Shown here: positions 42,933 to 51,052 of the stretch, in pieces | Position numbering within the stretch: position 1 is the first letter of the stretch | Layout of the letters: each line of letters opens with the position of its first letter | Origin: Halorussus limi | GTDB taxonomy: Archaea > Halobacteriota > Halobacteria > Halobacteriales > Haladaptataceae | DNA: 64,000 nt | NCBI RefSeq assembly: GCF_023238205.1 | Contig: NZ_CP096659.1 | Location: 2,931,626 to 2,995,625, forward strand | Direction: 5' to 3' | The notes under the pieces: model-generated | Databases searched by the model: none | The model's input: the letters and a program-made list of their open reading frames with translations, nothing else | What the model was told of the DNA's origin: nothing | Translations under genes and position numbers: made by a program

Positions 42933-43145
42933 ATGACCCACGAAACAGACCTTCCGTGCGCCGACTGTGGGACAGCCCTCACCGAGCGAACCCGCCACGT
43001 TCAGGACCTTCCCATATCGACGCCGTGGCGTGGTACCGTCGACGTTGCTGAATGTCCGCTTTGTGGTGCGAGGTACTATCCGGAGCAAACCCTGACGCGA
43101 CTGGCTGGATCACCACGTCGGCCACAGTCTCGGAGTGAGGGCTAA
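42933..43145 (+). CDS. Small YgiT-type zinc-finger protein, cassette A
   Basis: A 70-aa protein with CADCG near the N terminus and CPLCGARYYPEQ near residue 42, the pattern of YgiT/MqsA-type or haloarchaeal double-CxxC zinc fingers. It is paralogous to the 70-aa protein at 62227. It sits 5 bp before a DUF7504-like gene, in the same order as in the second cassette. It may be an antitoxin-like or regulatory partner; the name is from the zinc pattern only. Confidence 0.75.
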   Translation: MTHETDLPCADCGTALTERTRHVQDLPISTPWRGTVDVAECPLCGARYYPEQTLTRLAGSPRRPQSRSEG

Positions 43146-43150
43146 CGACC

Positions 43151-43813
43151 ATGGAGGACGTATCACAGCAACACGAAGACGGCGGTGACCCCATTATTGA
43201 GTCCTTCCCCGATGCAGTCGCAGCGGGCACAACGGTGTTGGTTGCTGGGACGATTGACCCGACAGAATATGCACTCTGTCTCCGTGCCCTCAGTCACTAC
43301 AGCAGCGGCACTGATACGGCACTCGTCGTCACGACGACCGAAGGTGCATCACAGACCAGAGGCCAGTACGAACGCGTCTGTCCGAATGCTGACCCTCCAC
43401 AACTCCGTCTGGTCGATATGGCGTCCGATCAGTATATCACGGCCCTCTACGAGGACCTTCCGACGATCTCTATCCCCGCACCAGATGACCTCGAACGCCT
43501 TGTCCTCGCCCTCTCTGAACTAGTCGAGACGAGCGGGCCAACACCAGGGCAGCGCCATCTCGTTATTCGCTCCCTCTCGCCAATTTTAGCTTCCAACCCC
43601 GTCGAACGGGTTTCCACGGTTCTCGATCGCATTTCCGGGCTTCGCACTCCAGGTGGACTTGGCCTCTTCGGCCTCGATTACACGGCTCATGACGAAGACA
43701 CGATGGCGGAACTTGCCACCTGTGTCGATGGCATCCTCTGGGTGACCGAACAGCCTGATACTGGAATCGAGTTCGAGCTCCGATCGACGCGAGCACATCT
43801 CAACCGCCGTTAA
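43151..43813 (+). CDS. DUF7504-like (RecA/KaiC-fold without P-loop) protein, cassette A
   Basis: A 220-aa protein with alternating strands and helices: TTVLVAGTIDPTEYALCLRAL, TALVVTTTEG, HLVIRSLSPIL and GLGLFGLDYTAHD. This recalls the degenerate RecA/KaiC-like family of haloarchaeal signalling proteins (DUF7504), lacking a Walker A lysine. It may bind a partner or a nucleotide without turnover. A paralogue with the same core motifs is at 62439. It follows the zinc-finger gene with a 5-nt gap. Confidence 0.7.
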   Translation: MEDVSQQHEDGGDPIIESFPDAVAAGTTVLVAGTIDPTEYALCLRALSHYSSGTDTALVVTTTEGASQTRGQYERVCPNADPPQLRLVDMASDQYITALYEDLPTISIPAPDDLERLVLALSELVETSGPTPGQRHLVIRSLSPILASNPVERVSTVLDRISGLRTPGGLGLFGLDYTAHDEDTMAELATCVDGILWVTEQPDTGIEFELRSTRAHLNRR

Positions 43814-43826
43814 TTGGTGAGATCGA

Positions 43827-44234
43827 ATGACTGATTCGCATACGGAACTGCCCGAAGGATGGGTTGAAGTACCACCCGCTGAGCAGCAGGAGTCCATCCT
43901 TTTCGAATATCAGTATCAGACCGACACTGAAACGACAGTTCTCGTCTCCGTGCTCACGCATGTGTCCGACGCACCACTTTACAAACTCCGGCTGTCGACG
44001 ATTACACCGAGGGCAACGGTGACGCGACACGATTATCCCGTTGCGCAGTATGAAACGAAGGAGAAGGCGCGGACGAACGCGATTGCGTTCCTCCACCACG
44101 TGTCGGCTGCGCTCGAAAACGGAACGCTCTCACAGCAAGCACCGGACCCCGAGACGATTCAGTCACTCATTGCGGACTTCAGCAGTGATGGTCTCTTTCC
44201 CCGATTCCGCTCGCTCTCGCGCAAACTCCTATGA
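43827..44234 (+). CDS. Hypothetical protein after the cassette
   Basis: A 135-aa mainly beta protein (ESILFEYQYQTDTETTVLVSVLTH, YKLRLSTITPRATVTRHDYP) with a helical C terminus. I do not recognise a named family, although similar short haloarchaeal proteins exist. It starts 13 bp after the DUF7504-like gene and so is probably co-transcribed. The second cassette lacks this third gene. Confidence 0.65.
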   Translation: MTDSHTELPEGWVEVPPAEQQESILFEYQYQTDTETTVLVSVLTHVSDAPLYKLRLSTITPRATVTRHDYPVAQYETKEKARTNAIAFLHHVSAALENGTLSQQAPDPETIQSLIADFSSDGLFPRFRSLSRKLL

Positions 44235-44258
44235 GGACAGGAGAAATACATTCACGTC

Positions 44259-45182
44259 TTAGTCCGAGTCGGGATACGGAACTGTGAGCGACTCCCCATC
44301 AGCAGGGATACAGACGTCTGTATTAACGAGTTCACTCGCTTCGGTTTCTAACTGTTCAGTCTCGTTTGAATAGCGGGATGAAATATGGGTCAGTGCGAGT
44401 CGGTCGACACCAGCTTGACGTGCGATCTCGGCAGCCTCTCGACTCGTCGAGTGCCCCGTCTGTTTGGCCCGGTTGCCCCGGTCGGACGCGAACATCGCTT
44501 CGTGGATGAGAAGATCCGCGTCCGTCGCAGCGGAAACCGTGGTGTCCGTCGGTCGGGTATCACCCGTATACACAACTCGACGTCCGGGCCGAGGGTCGCC
44601 AACCACCTGCTCCGGGTAGACGACCGTTCCATCATCAAGTTCGACAGGGGTGCCCTCATGGAGTTGTTGGAATTTTGGTCCAACGGGAACGCCAAGTTCT
44701 TCGGCCCGTTTACGATTGAATCGTCCTTTGCGCTGGGCCTCGATGAGCGCATATCCCACCGATATCGTTCGATGATTCGTTTCGAAGGCCCGAATCGTGT
44801 ACTCGTCGCGGTCAACCGCAGCATCACCGGGACTGACTTCGTGAATGGGGACTGGATATATCGGATTCGTCTTCGTCGCCTTGAGCAAGTGTGCGACGGT
44901 ATCGGCGGTTCCTGCTGGCGTGTAGATTGGAAGTGACGCTGTTCGTTCGTTAAAGTCCAACGTTTGGAGCAATCCCGGAAGTCCGAGTACGTGGTCGCCG
45001 TGCAGATGGGTCAGTAAGATCGCGTCGATATCGAAGCCGGTCGAAAAGCGCATCATCTGGCGTTGCGTCCCTTCCCCGACATCGAAGAGGAACCGCTCAC
45101 CCTCGCGCCGAAGCAGGATCGCACTCGGATTCCGTTCGGTGGTGGGGATGGCTCCACTGGTTCCGAGAAAGGTGACGTCCAT
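44259..45182 (-). CDS. rnz: Ribonuclease Z (tRNase Z)
   Basis: Endonuclease that removes 3' trailers from tRNA precursors. The 307-aa protein has the standard MDVTFLGTSGAIPTTERNPSA opening, the metal site HLHGDH (59-64), the GYALIE and RKGRF substrate-arm region, YTGDTRPT and LTHISSRY. The ATG at 45182 gives the usual length; a longer frame upstream adds unrelated residues. All metal ligands are present. As with aCPSF1, a core RNA-processing enzyme in an accessory region suggests a second copy. Confidence 0.94.
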   Translation of the reverse strand: MDVTFLGTSGAIPTTERNPSAILLRREGERFLFDVGEGTQRQMMRFSTGFDIDAILLTHLHGDHVLGLPGLLQTLDFNERTASLPIYTPAGTADTVAHLLKATKTNPIYPVPIHEVSPGDAAVDRDEYTIRAFETNHRTISVGYALIEAQRKGRFNRKRAEELGVPVGPKFQQLHEGTPVELDDGTVVYPEQVVGDPRPGRRVVYTGDTRPTDTTVSAATDADLLIHEAMFASDRGNRAKQTGHSTSREAAEIARQAGVDRLALTHISSRYSNETEQLETEASELVNTDVCIPADGESLTVPYPDSD

Positions 45183-45461
45183 ACCTGGGAGTACCAACTC
45201 GCGCGCCATACGAACTTCGGCATGACCGAGCACTCCCAGAACGTGCCTTCCCTTCTGGACCTCTTGTCGGTTAACGCCCAAACTCGAACGAGAACAGACC
45301 TTTGTTTACTGTGGAACCTGTACTCACCCTTGGCGGCGATGACGAATAGTTACCCCACTGAGCCCCTTGTGATGACGATGGCAACTGAGCCGCCACTTCC
45401 ATTCAACGAGCATGCGTTGTATGGTCCACTGCCAATTAAATACGAGTTGCTCTGTAGCGGG

Positions 45462-45581
45462 TTAGCCTCGGCTGAGGACGTGCTGACAGACCGGACACAT
45501 CTGGTTGCCGTCATTGGTTTCAAACTCGGATTCGCTCCCGGTCCAGCCGCACTCGGGGCATTGTGCGATCTCGGGCGTCAT
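45462..45581 (-). CDS. Small CPxCG zinc-finger protein (39 aa)
   Basis: A 39-residue protein starting at an ATG with CPECG and CPVCQ knuckles 22 residues apart, the pattern of haloarchaeal CPxCG micro-proteins. A longer frame upstream has no further conservation, so the short start is used. Such proteins often act as regulators in haloarchaea, but the target here is unknown. Confidence 0.6.
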   Translation of the reverse strand: MTPEIAQCPECGWTGSESEFETNDGNQMCPVCQHVLSRG

Positions 45582-45708
45582 TCTACGTGGTTGTAGATTC
45601 TCTAATAGGATGTACCTTGGTATAACGTCGGAATCGTGTATCTGACGTGGCACTTCGTTGAATCACTGCCGAGCCACCAATGATGGCTCGGCCCAGTGGA
45701 AGAGTCTA

Positions 45709-45936
45709 CTATTGGTGATCGAACTGCCAGGTGGTGCGTTCGACTTGATAGCTTCTGCAGTCAGGACAGACGTGATACTGGAGGTCGAACTCGGATTCAC
45801 ATCGTCGGCATTCATACGCCGACACGGCCTCTGTATCAGAATCCAATAGTGAACAGACGTCGTGGACAATTCCCACGGTTTCACCCTGTAGCGGCGCTTC
45901 AACGCCAATTGGCTTAACTATTACACATAATTCCAT
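45709..45936 (-). CDS. Small zinc-ribbon protein (75 aa)
   Basis: A 75-aa protein with a C-terminal ribbon (YECRRCESEFDLQYHVCPDCRSY), two CxxC pairs about 14 residues apart, after an N-terminal segment EVAPLQGETVGIVHDV-like in layout. The ATG at 45936 is chosen because the frame upstream lacks the expected composition. It resembles haloarchaeal DUF-type single-ribbon proteins. Genomic neighbours are other small zinc proteins and a winged helix. Confidence 0.65.
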   Translation of the reverse strand: MELCVIVKPIGVEAPLQGETVGIVHDVCSLLDSDTEAVSAYECRRCESEFDLQYHVCPDCRSYQVERTTWQFDHQ

Positions 45937-46060
45937 CAAATACTGGGGAACAGACTGGAATGACACAGATGGCGTACTGTCGACGAACACGGAGTTATAA
46001 CAGGGGCGGACGTTCATATACGTCGAACTCATTTGTCCCAAACGCACGGAGTTCCTACAG

Positions 46061-46279
46061 ATGCAACAACCCCTCCCGTCCTATGCAAAGGAGGTCTTGG
46101 AAACGCTCAAACCCCAAATCACGGCAGCAGATGGTCGACTCCCTATTGACGAGGCAAAGAAACGCCTTTCTGACGAGTTTGAACAGGCAACTGTTGAGGC
46201 CGCGTTGGAACAACTCCTCCAACGCGGCTACCTGTACGAAGTAAACGGTCAGTTACGAATCACCGAAGATCACATCTAA
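46061..46279 (+). CDS. Small winged-helix-like protein
   Basis: A 72-aa protein with helices and a C-terminal hairpin (VEAALEQLLQRGYLYEVNGQLRITEDHI), the outline of a winged helix-turn-helix. DNA binding is likely but the target is unknown. It is separated from the next gene by a 387-bp region containing a strong hairpin. Confidence 0.65.
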   Translation: MQQPLPSYAKEVLETLKPQITAADGRLPIDEAKKRLSDEFEQATVEAALEQLLQRGYLYEVNGQLRITEDHI

Positions 46280-46379
46280 AGTCCAATTGCAGCGTATTCC
46301 CTGCGGAAATACTGATTCGTGGCTCTGTTGTACCAATATTTGTTCGACATCTTTCTACTGAAATAACCGTTAGGTAGGT

Positions 46380-46422
46380 GTGCGAACGGAGCAGGGACAA
46401 CCATCACCGATGGCGTTCGCAC
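46380..46422. promoter_or_regulatory. Nested inverted repeat upstream of the channel operon
   Basis: GTGCGAACG (46380-46388) and CGTTCGCAC (46414-46422) form a perfect 9-bp repeat. Directly stacked on it is CCATC-ACC-GATGG (46401-46413). It lies about 30 bp before a TATA-like TCTTTAAAA (46450-46459), so it may be an operator for the channel-DUF421-NhaP operon rather than a terminator, as no T-run follows. The rest of this 387-bp gap shows no gene. Confidence 0.4.
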
Positions 46423-46666
46423 GTTCTATCTCAAATTCCCCAGCGACACGACAGTCTTTAAAACGATCTACCTCCGTTGGAGTTGGAGGCGCACAACGTC
46501 AAAGTGCCTACGAACCGTCAATCCAGACAACCATGCACGTCAGTAGGTCTGCCTATCCATCGCCACTGGAGAGGACTGTGTCCGTCAACTGTACAAGCGG
46601 GGACCATTCATCTCGCCACGACGTTACCGGCGAGTGGTGCTCTCCCGCAGACACTCACTCAGAACG

Positions 46667-47677
46667 ATGACCACTGAAAATCTCTTCTTTCTCGCTCTCG
46701 GGAGTCTCCTATTAATCTCGTCGATTATCGACCTCCTCTGGACGACGCTCTGGGCAAACGGTGGTGCAGGCCCCCTTTCCACCCGGTTGACAACCGGAGC
46801 CTGGCGTGGACTCCGGACGCTTGGCGGCGGCCAGACACGACTTCTCAATCTCGCTGGCCCAATCATTCTCACGTTGATGCTTACGATGTGGGTCGCGCTC
46901 ATTTGGGGCGGGTGGACGTTCATCTTCGCTGGCGGTGAGAACGCGCTCACGGACACACGTGACACCGGCCCCATCAGCTGGGCGGAGCGTACGTACTTCG
47001 TCGCGTATTCGCTGTTCACGATGGGGAACGGCGATTTCACGCCAACAGACGGCATCTGGCAGATTGCAACGTCGCTCACAACGGCCAGCGGGATGCTGTT
47101 CGTGACAATGGGCGTCTCATACGTCCTGTCGGTGCTCGGCGCGGTCGTCGATAAACGCTCGTTCGCTTCGACAGTCACTGGAATCGGAACACGAAGTGAA
47201 GCGTTCGTCCGAGATGGCTGGAATGGCGAGGACCTCAGCGAACTTGATCTCCCACTCGATACGCTGGCGTCCGACGTAGGTCGTCTCGCCAAGCAACACA
47301 AGGCCTACCCGATACTACACTATTACCACAGCAACGAGGAAGACGACGCCTCGGCGTTGGCCGTCGCTATTTTCGACGAGGCACTCACTATGCTCCGGTT
47401 CGGCGTTCCCGAGGACCATCGACCGAACACTCCCCTCCTCAATACTGCACGGTCGAGCACACAGGCCTACCTTCAGACGCTCCATTCCATGGGCATCCAA
47501 CCTGCTGACGAAACCCCCCCGCCTCCTGATTTAGACTGCCTTCGTGAGGCAGGTGTCCCCACGGTTTCGGATGAAGAGTTCGCCCAGGCCCTCGACGAGC
47601 TGAGCGAGCGTCGGCGAAAACTGCTCGGGGCCGTCACCGCCGATGCATGGTACTGGCCATCTGAAAACAATGAGTAG
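46667..47677 (+). CDS. Two-TM potassium-channel-like protein
   Basis: A 336-aa membrane protein with a transmembrane segment at about 5-25, a second at 62-85, a pore loop with TMGNGDFTP (118-126, in place of TVGYGD) and a further span at about 135-160. A long soluble C-terminal domain follows. The filter differs at two positions from canonical K+ channels, so selectivity may be altered. It is the first gene of a three-gene operon with a DUF421 protein and a Na+/H+ antiporter; its stop overlaps the next start. Confidence 0.85.
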   Translation: MTTENLFFLALGSLLLISSIIDLLWTTLWANGGAGPLSTRLTTGAWRGLRTLGGGQTRLLNLAGPIILTLMLTMWVALIWGGWTFIFAGGENALTDTRDTGPISWAERTYFVAYSLFTMGNGDFTPTDGIWQIATSLTTASGMLFVTMGVSYVLSVLGAVVDKRSFASTVTGIGTRSEAFVRDGWNGEDLSELDLPLDTLASDVGRLAKQHKAYPILHYYHSNEEDDASALAVAIFDEALTMLRFGVPEDHRPNTPLLNTARSSTQAYLQTLHSMGIQPADETPPPPDLDCLREAGVPTVSDEEFAQALDELSERRRKLLGAVTADAWYWPSENNE

Positions 47678-48218
47678 TGTCAACTTCTTCTTTGCCGGCT
47701 GGGAGACAGTCCTCCGAGTCATCGTCGTTGGCATTGCGATGTATGTGTCTCTCGTCGTGTTCCTCCGCCTCTCGGGAAGTCGAACGATTGCGAGCATGAA
47801 CGTCTTCGACTTCATCGTGACCGTCGCGCTTGGGGCGGTGTTCGGTCGGGCCCTCACGGCCAATTCTGTTGCACTCGCGGAGGCTCTCACTGCCTTCGCA
47901 CTCCTCATCGTCCTACAATACACCGTTGCGTGGCTCCAGACGCGATGGCCTCGGTTCGAACAAGCGGTTACGAACGACTCAACGCTGCTCTACTTCCATG
48001 GGGAGTTCCTTCAGGATGCGATGCGTGATCAGCGCGTGACTGAGAACGAGCTACGGGGGGCCGTTCAGAAAGAGAACGTCGGTTCGATGGATGAAGTCGA
48101 AGCGCTCGTCCTTGAGTCAGACGGCAAGGTTTTGGTTATCACTTCGGTCGGGGACGGCTCGACTCTCGGGCGGATCATCTCCGACGAACGAACGACGCAG
48201 TCTCTCAGTGAGCCATGA
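47670..48218 (+). CDS. DUF421 (YetF-like) membrane protein
   Basis: A 182-aa protein with three N-terminal transmembrane segments (VLRVIVVGIAMYVSLVVFLRL; NVFDFIVTVALGAVFG; LTAFALLIVLQYTVAWL) and a cytosolic alpha/beta domain containing LRGAVQKENVGSMDEVEALVLESDG, the YetF/DUF421 signature. The function of the family is unknown; it occurs with stress and sporulation genes in bacteria. Its start overlaps the channel gene by 8 nt and its end the NhaP gene by 4 nt. Confidence 0.9.
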   Translation: MSSVNFFFAGWETVLRVIVVGIAMYVSLVVFLRLSGSRTIASMNVFDFIVTVALGAVFGRALTANSVALAEALTAFALLIVLQYTVAWLQTRWPRFEQAVTNDSTLLYFHGEFLQDAMRDQRVTENELRGAVQKENVGSMDEVEALVLESDGKVLVITSVGDGSTLGRIISDERTTQSLSEP

Positions 48219-49468
48219 ACGGGCTATACAGCTGGCTCCTCCTCTTCGGCCTGGTCGTCTTGCTCTTGGGGGTGTTCACGAAGTGGTTCCAGAAACGGTG
48301 GTACCTTACCGAACCACTCACTGGCGTCGCCCTCGGTGTAATCCTCGGCCCGGCGGGGCTGGGTCTGTTGAGTCTCTCCGCCACCGGTGACCAAACCCAA
48401 CTTCTTCAGGAGGTCTCGCGGGTGACTCTCGCCGTCGCGGACATGGGCGTCGCGTTGCGTCTTCCAAGCGGGTATCCGTTGAAGAACTGGCGGTCGCTTG
48501 CGGTCGTCCTGGGTCTCGGCATGGTTCTGATGATGGCGGTGAGCGGCCTCCTCGTGTGGGGGCTTCTCAGCGTCTCGTTCTGGGTGGCGATGCTCATCGG
48601 GGCCACAGTCGCATCGACCGACCCGATCGTCGCCACGACCATCGTGACCGGCGACATCGCGGAGAAGTACGTGCCTGAACGAGTCCGTCACTTCATCTCC
48701 GCTGAGTCGGGTGCCAATGACGGAGCCGTGTATCCCCTGGTTTTGCTCCCGATACTTGTCCTAACACAACCACAGGGAGAGGTCATTTCGCAGTGGCTCG
48801 TCAACGTGATTGGATGGCAAATCGGTGGCGCTGTGCTCCTCGGCGCGATTCTCGGGTACGGTTCGTCGAGACTCCTGACGTGGACTGAATCTGTGGGTAT
48901 CGTCGAGAAGGGGACCTTCCTCGCGTATACCTTCGCGCTTACCTTCGTCGTCTTAGGTGCGGCTCGTCTGCTCGGGGTTGACGGGGTCTTAGCTGCGTTC
49001 GTCGCTGGCATTGCCTACCGGATGGGACCCGGTACTGATGAGCCGACAGAAGAAGCACAGATACAGCAGGCAATGACGAAGTTTTTCGTCCTCCCGGCAT
49101 TTGTCTTCGTGGGCCTGGCGATACCGTGGGACGCGTGGCTGGAACTTGGTTGGCGTGGACTCTTACTTGCAGTGCTGATTCTACTCCTTCGGCGACCGCC
49201 CGTCATCCTGGGATTATCTCGGTGGTTCCGGCCCCTCCACACGCGAAAGGAGAAGGTGTTTACTGCTTGGTTCGGTCCAATCGGGATTTCGACGCTCTTC
49301 TATGCGATGCTCGCTGAACGACAGACCGGGTTGGACAGTATCTGGCCGGTCGCATCGCTCTTGTTGTGCGCTTCCCTCGTCGCACACGGCCTCTCGGCCA
49401 CGCCGTTCTCCCACCGGATGGAAGGTGGTGAAGGCGGCGACACGTCTTCTGAATCAGGACGTCCCTGA
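48215..49468 (+). CDS. NhaP-type CPA1 Na+(K+)/H+ antiporter
   Basis: A 417-aa membrane protein with about 12 spans. STDPIVA (134-140) and ESGANDG (164-170) hold the acidic ion-binding residues Asp136 and Asp169 of CPA1 antiporters. It would exchange Na+ or K+ for H+ and thus control internal pH and ions. Operon partnership with a K+-channel-like protein suggests a function in osmotic or pH stress. The length is normal, with a short acidic tail. Confidence 0.9.
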   Translation: MNGLYSWLLLFGLVVLLLGVFTKWFQKRWYLTEPLTGVALGVILGPAGLGLLSLSATGDQTQLLQEVSRVTLAVADMGVALRLPSGYPLKNWRSLAVVLGLGMVLMMAVSGLLVWGLLSVSFWVAMLIGATVASTDPIVATTIVTGDIAEKYVPERVRHFISAESGANDGAVYPLVLLPILVLTQPQGEVISQWLVNVIGWQIGGAVLLGAILGYGSSRLLTWTESVGIVEKGTFLAYTFALTFVVLGAARLLGVDGVLAAFVAGIAYRMGPGTDEPTEEAQIQQAMTKFFVLPAFVFVGLAIPWDAWLELGWRGLLLAVLILLLRRPPVILGLSRWFRPLHTRKEKVFTAWFGPIGISTLFYAMLAERQTGLDSIWPVASLLLCASLVAHGLSATPFSHRMEGGEGGDTSSESGRP

Positions 49469-49484
49469 TACCCTACTGATACAA

Positions 49485-49676
49485 ATGCTACGTGAAGAGT
49501 GGAGAACGACAAGAGCTATCCCGCCACCAATCGTAATAAGGGACGTGAGAGGGCTGAGTGCCACGACCAAAGCGACGGATCACCTAGAAGAGGCACTTGA
49601 TGCAGAAAACGTGGAAGAAAAAGACTTCCATATCAGACAGTCGTTACAGCTGATCGACATAGGGTCATCCTCGTAG
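49485..49676 (+). CDS. Small helical protein
   Basis: A 63-aa protein starting at an ATG 17 bp after the antiporter stop, with a helix ATDHLEEALDAENVEEKDFHIRQSLQL. The helix resembles short haloarchaeal proteins of the DUF7553 kind, but the call rests on a short stretch. It may be the last gene of the antiporter operon or a fragment. Confidence 0.4.
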   Translation: MLREEWRTTRAIPPPIVIRDVRGLSATTKATDHLEEALDAENVEEKDFHIRQSLQLIDIGSSS

Positions 49677-49720
49677 CTCTCTTTTGGCCACTAGCCGTTC
49701 AATGGTGGGTGTTGGTCTCC

Positions 49721-49954
49721 TTATTCAGTCCGGGTAAGTTCCGGTTCTGCGTCATCACGTTCACCGTCGTAGACTAATTCGTACGTTGTCACCCCGTCAG
49801 ACGTTTGTATCTCAACTTCCGTGCGTTTCATTCCTTCTACAAATGAATAGTGAATTGAGAGTTCTACCGGATGGTCAAACGTCTGGACGATCGTATCGAT
49901 TGCTTCCTGTAATTGTGCGGCTTTCGGTGACTGCGGTGTACGCTTTTCCGTCAT
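49721..49954 (-). CDS. Small hypothetical protein
   Basis: A 77-aa protein with a helix followed by beta strands (ELSIHYSFVEGMKRTEVEIQTS then TTYELVYDGERDD). Composition and acidic character are like haloarchaeal proteins; no family is recognised. It converges with the previous gene and stands alone. Confidence 0.5.
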   Translation of the reverse strand: MTEKRTPQSPKAAQLQEAIDTIVQTFDHPVELSIHYSFVEGMKRTEVEIQTSDGVTTYELVYDGERDDAEPELTRTE

Positions 49955-50074
49955 TTGTGCCCCTTTTACTATACTCTTCCCTCACTGTTCCGATTCTACG
50001 TCTGAGTCGCACACCTAGTTAGATTGTCCATGAAGGAAGAGAACTGCTCGTCTGCGTGGCGAACCTGCGTTCTG

Positions 50075-50371
50075 CTATTCGAGGTTCGGGACCTCATCTT
50101 CGACCCGCCCGGAGAGTTCGACTTCAACTTCCAGCTCCGGTTCGCCGTCGCCTTCGAACTCGATATCCAACTCGATCGGCTCACCAAACGCGAACGGCAG
50201 CTCCCAGTCGTCACCCGTGATGGTAATCTCGTCGGAATCATGGAACTGCTCGCCCAGCTCGATCAGGAACTCGCCAGCGTCCTCTGCACTGATATAGTAC
50301 TCCTCCTCGAAGTAGCCATCCGTGATCGTGCTCATCTTCGCTTCCTCGTCTTCGGCGGGCACTTCAGGCAT
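50075..50371 (-). CDS. Amphi-Trp domain protein
   Basis: A 98-aa protein with the amphi-Trp pattern: EEYYISAEDAGEFLIELGEQF, then ITITGDDWELPFAFGEPIELDIEFEGD. The amphi-Trp domain is found in small haloarchaeal and other proteins of unknown function, sometimes thought to be structural. The first 12 residues may be optional, since a second ATG begins MSTITDG. A related gene, frameshifted, lies at 58513-58796. Confidence 0.75.
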   Translation of the reverse strand: MPEVPAEDEEAKMSTITDGYFEEEYYISAEDAGEFLIELGEQFHDSDEITITGDDWELPFAFGEPIELDIEFEGDGEPELEVEVELSGRVEDEVPNLE

Positions 50372-50431
50372 GGTTCAGCCGGGAGTTAGCCTTCGACACG
50401 GATAAGTATTCTTTGGAAGATTATCTCCACT

Positions 50432-50710
50432 ATGGATTCACTCGAGATACTCGGGTCGAAAGCTCGACTCGACATCCTCCGAGTCCTTTCACGGCGGGAT
50501 ATGTACGTGTCCGAGCTGATGGAGGAAGTCGGGATGGATGGCAAAACAGCCACCCATCACCTCGATGTGTTGGTGGATGGTGGCCTCCTTGAATCGTATA
50601 CGGAGGGGCGTCGTCGATACTTTTCGCTAGTCCGTGAGGTTCGGTTTGAGGTTTCGCCCTCACCGAATCGCCGGTTTGTCGTCCAGTTTCCAGAACAGGA
50701 AGAGATATGA
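50432..50710 (+). CDS. ArsR-type winged-helix regulator
   Basis: A 92-aa protein with the ArsR helix-turn-helix: SKARLDILRVLSRRDMYVSELMEEVGMDGKTATHHLDVLVDGGLLESYTEGRRRYFSLV. No metal-binding cysteines are visible, so the effector is unknown. It is divergent from the amphi-Trp gene with a 60-bp gap that may hold both promoters. Confidence 0.85.
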   Translation: MDSLEILGSKARLDILRVLSRRDMYVSELMEEVGMDGKTATHHLDVLVDGGLLESYTEGRRRYFSLVREVRFEVSPSPNRRFVVQFPEQEEI

Positions 50711-51052
50711 TGTTCCTCGAACGCCGGAAAGAAACGGTCGGTCCAGACACGTACTGAGGAACTGGCTCACATGATCGTTCCGTGAAGAGGCGTTTAGCTG
50801 GTATAGGCGTCGATAATCTCGTCGAGTGTTTTTCCGCGTCTTGATCGTCCTTAGACTCCGGCGGTCGGCTGTCGCCCGTTTCCGTCTCTTGCGCTGCCAC
50901 GGTTGCGCCGCTCAGCTGAGAAGGCATATAACGGGTTATGCGATCGAACAGTATTATGGTTCAGGATACTTCACCCGTAGGTTACCCCATATCCATGTAT
51001 CACGATGCTCACTTCGAGAGGTTTTTATCCGAACTTGTGTGTATTTTCGCGT
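50711..51052. other. Intergenic region with the promoter of the next gene
   Basis: No gene is seen. GGTTTTTATCC at about 51020-51030 lies 25-32 bp before the ATG at 51053 and fits a TATA box for a leaderless transcript. A GCATA...TATGC palindrome occurs at about 50925-50942. The rest shows no signal. Confidence 0.4.

Noticed and set aside
42729-43088. A minus-strand 119-aa frame with partial similarity to the frame at 62043-62267
   Set aside because: The similarity follows from the conserved leader DNA on the other strand; outside the shared blocks the peptides do not match.
46312-46335. Possible IS6-type terminal repeat (GGCTCTGTTG) before the channel operon
   Set aside because: No transposase, no matching inverted copy and no target duplication was found; ten bases are not enough.
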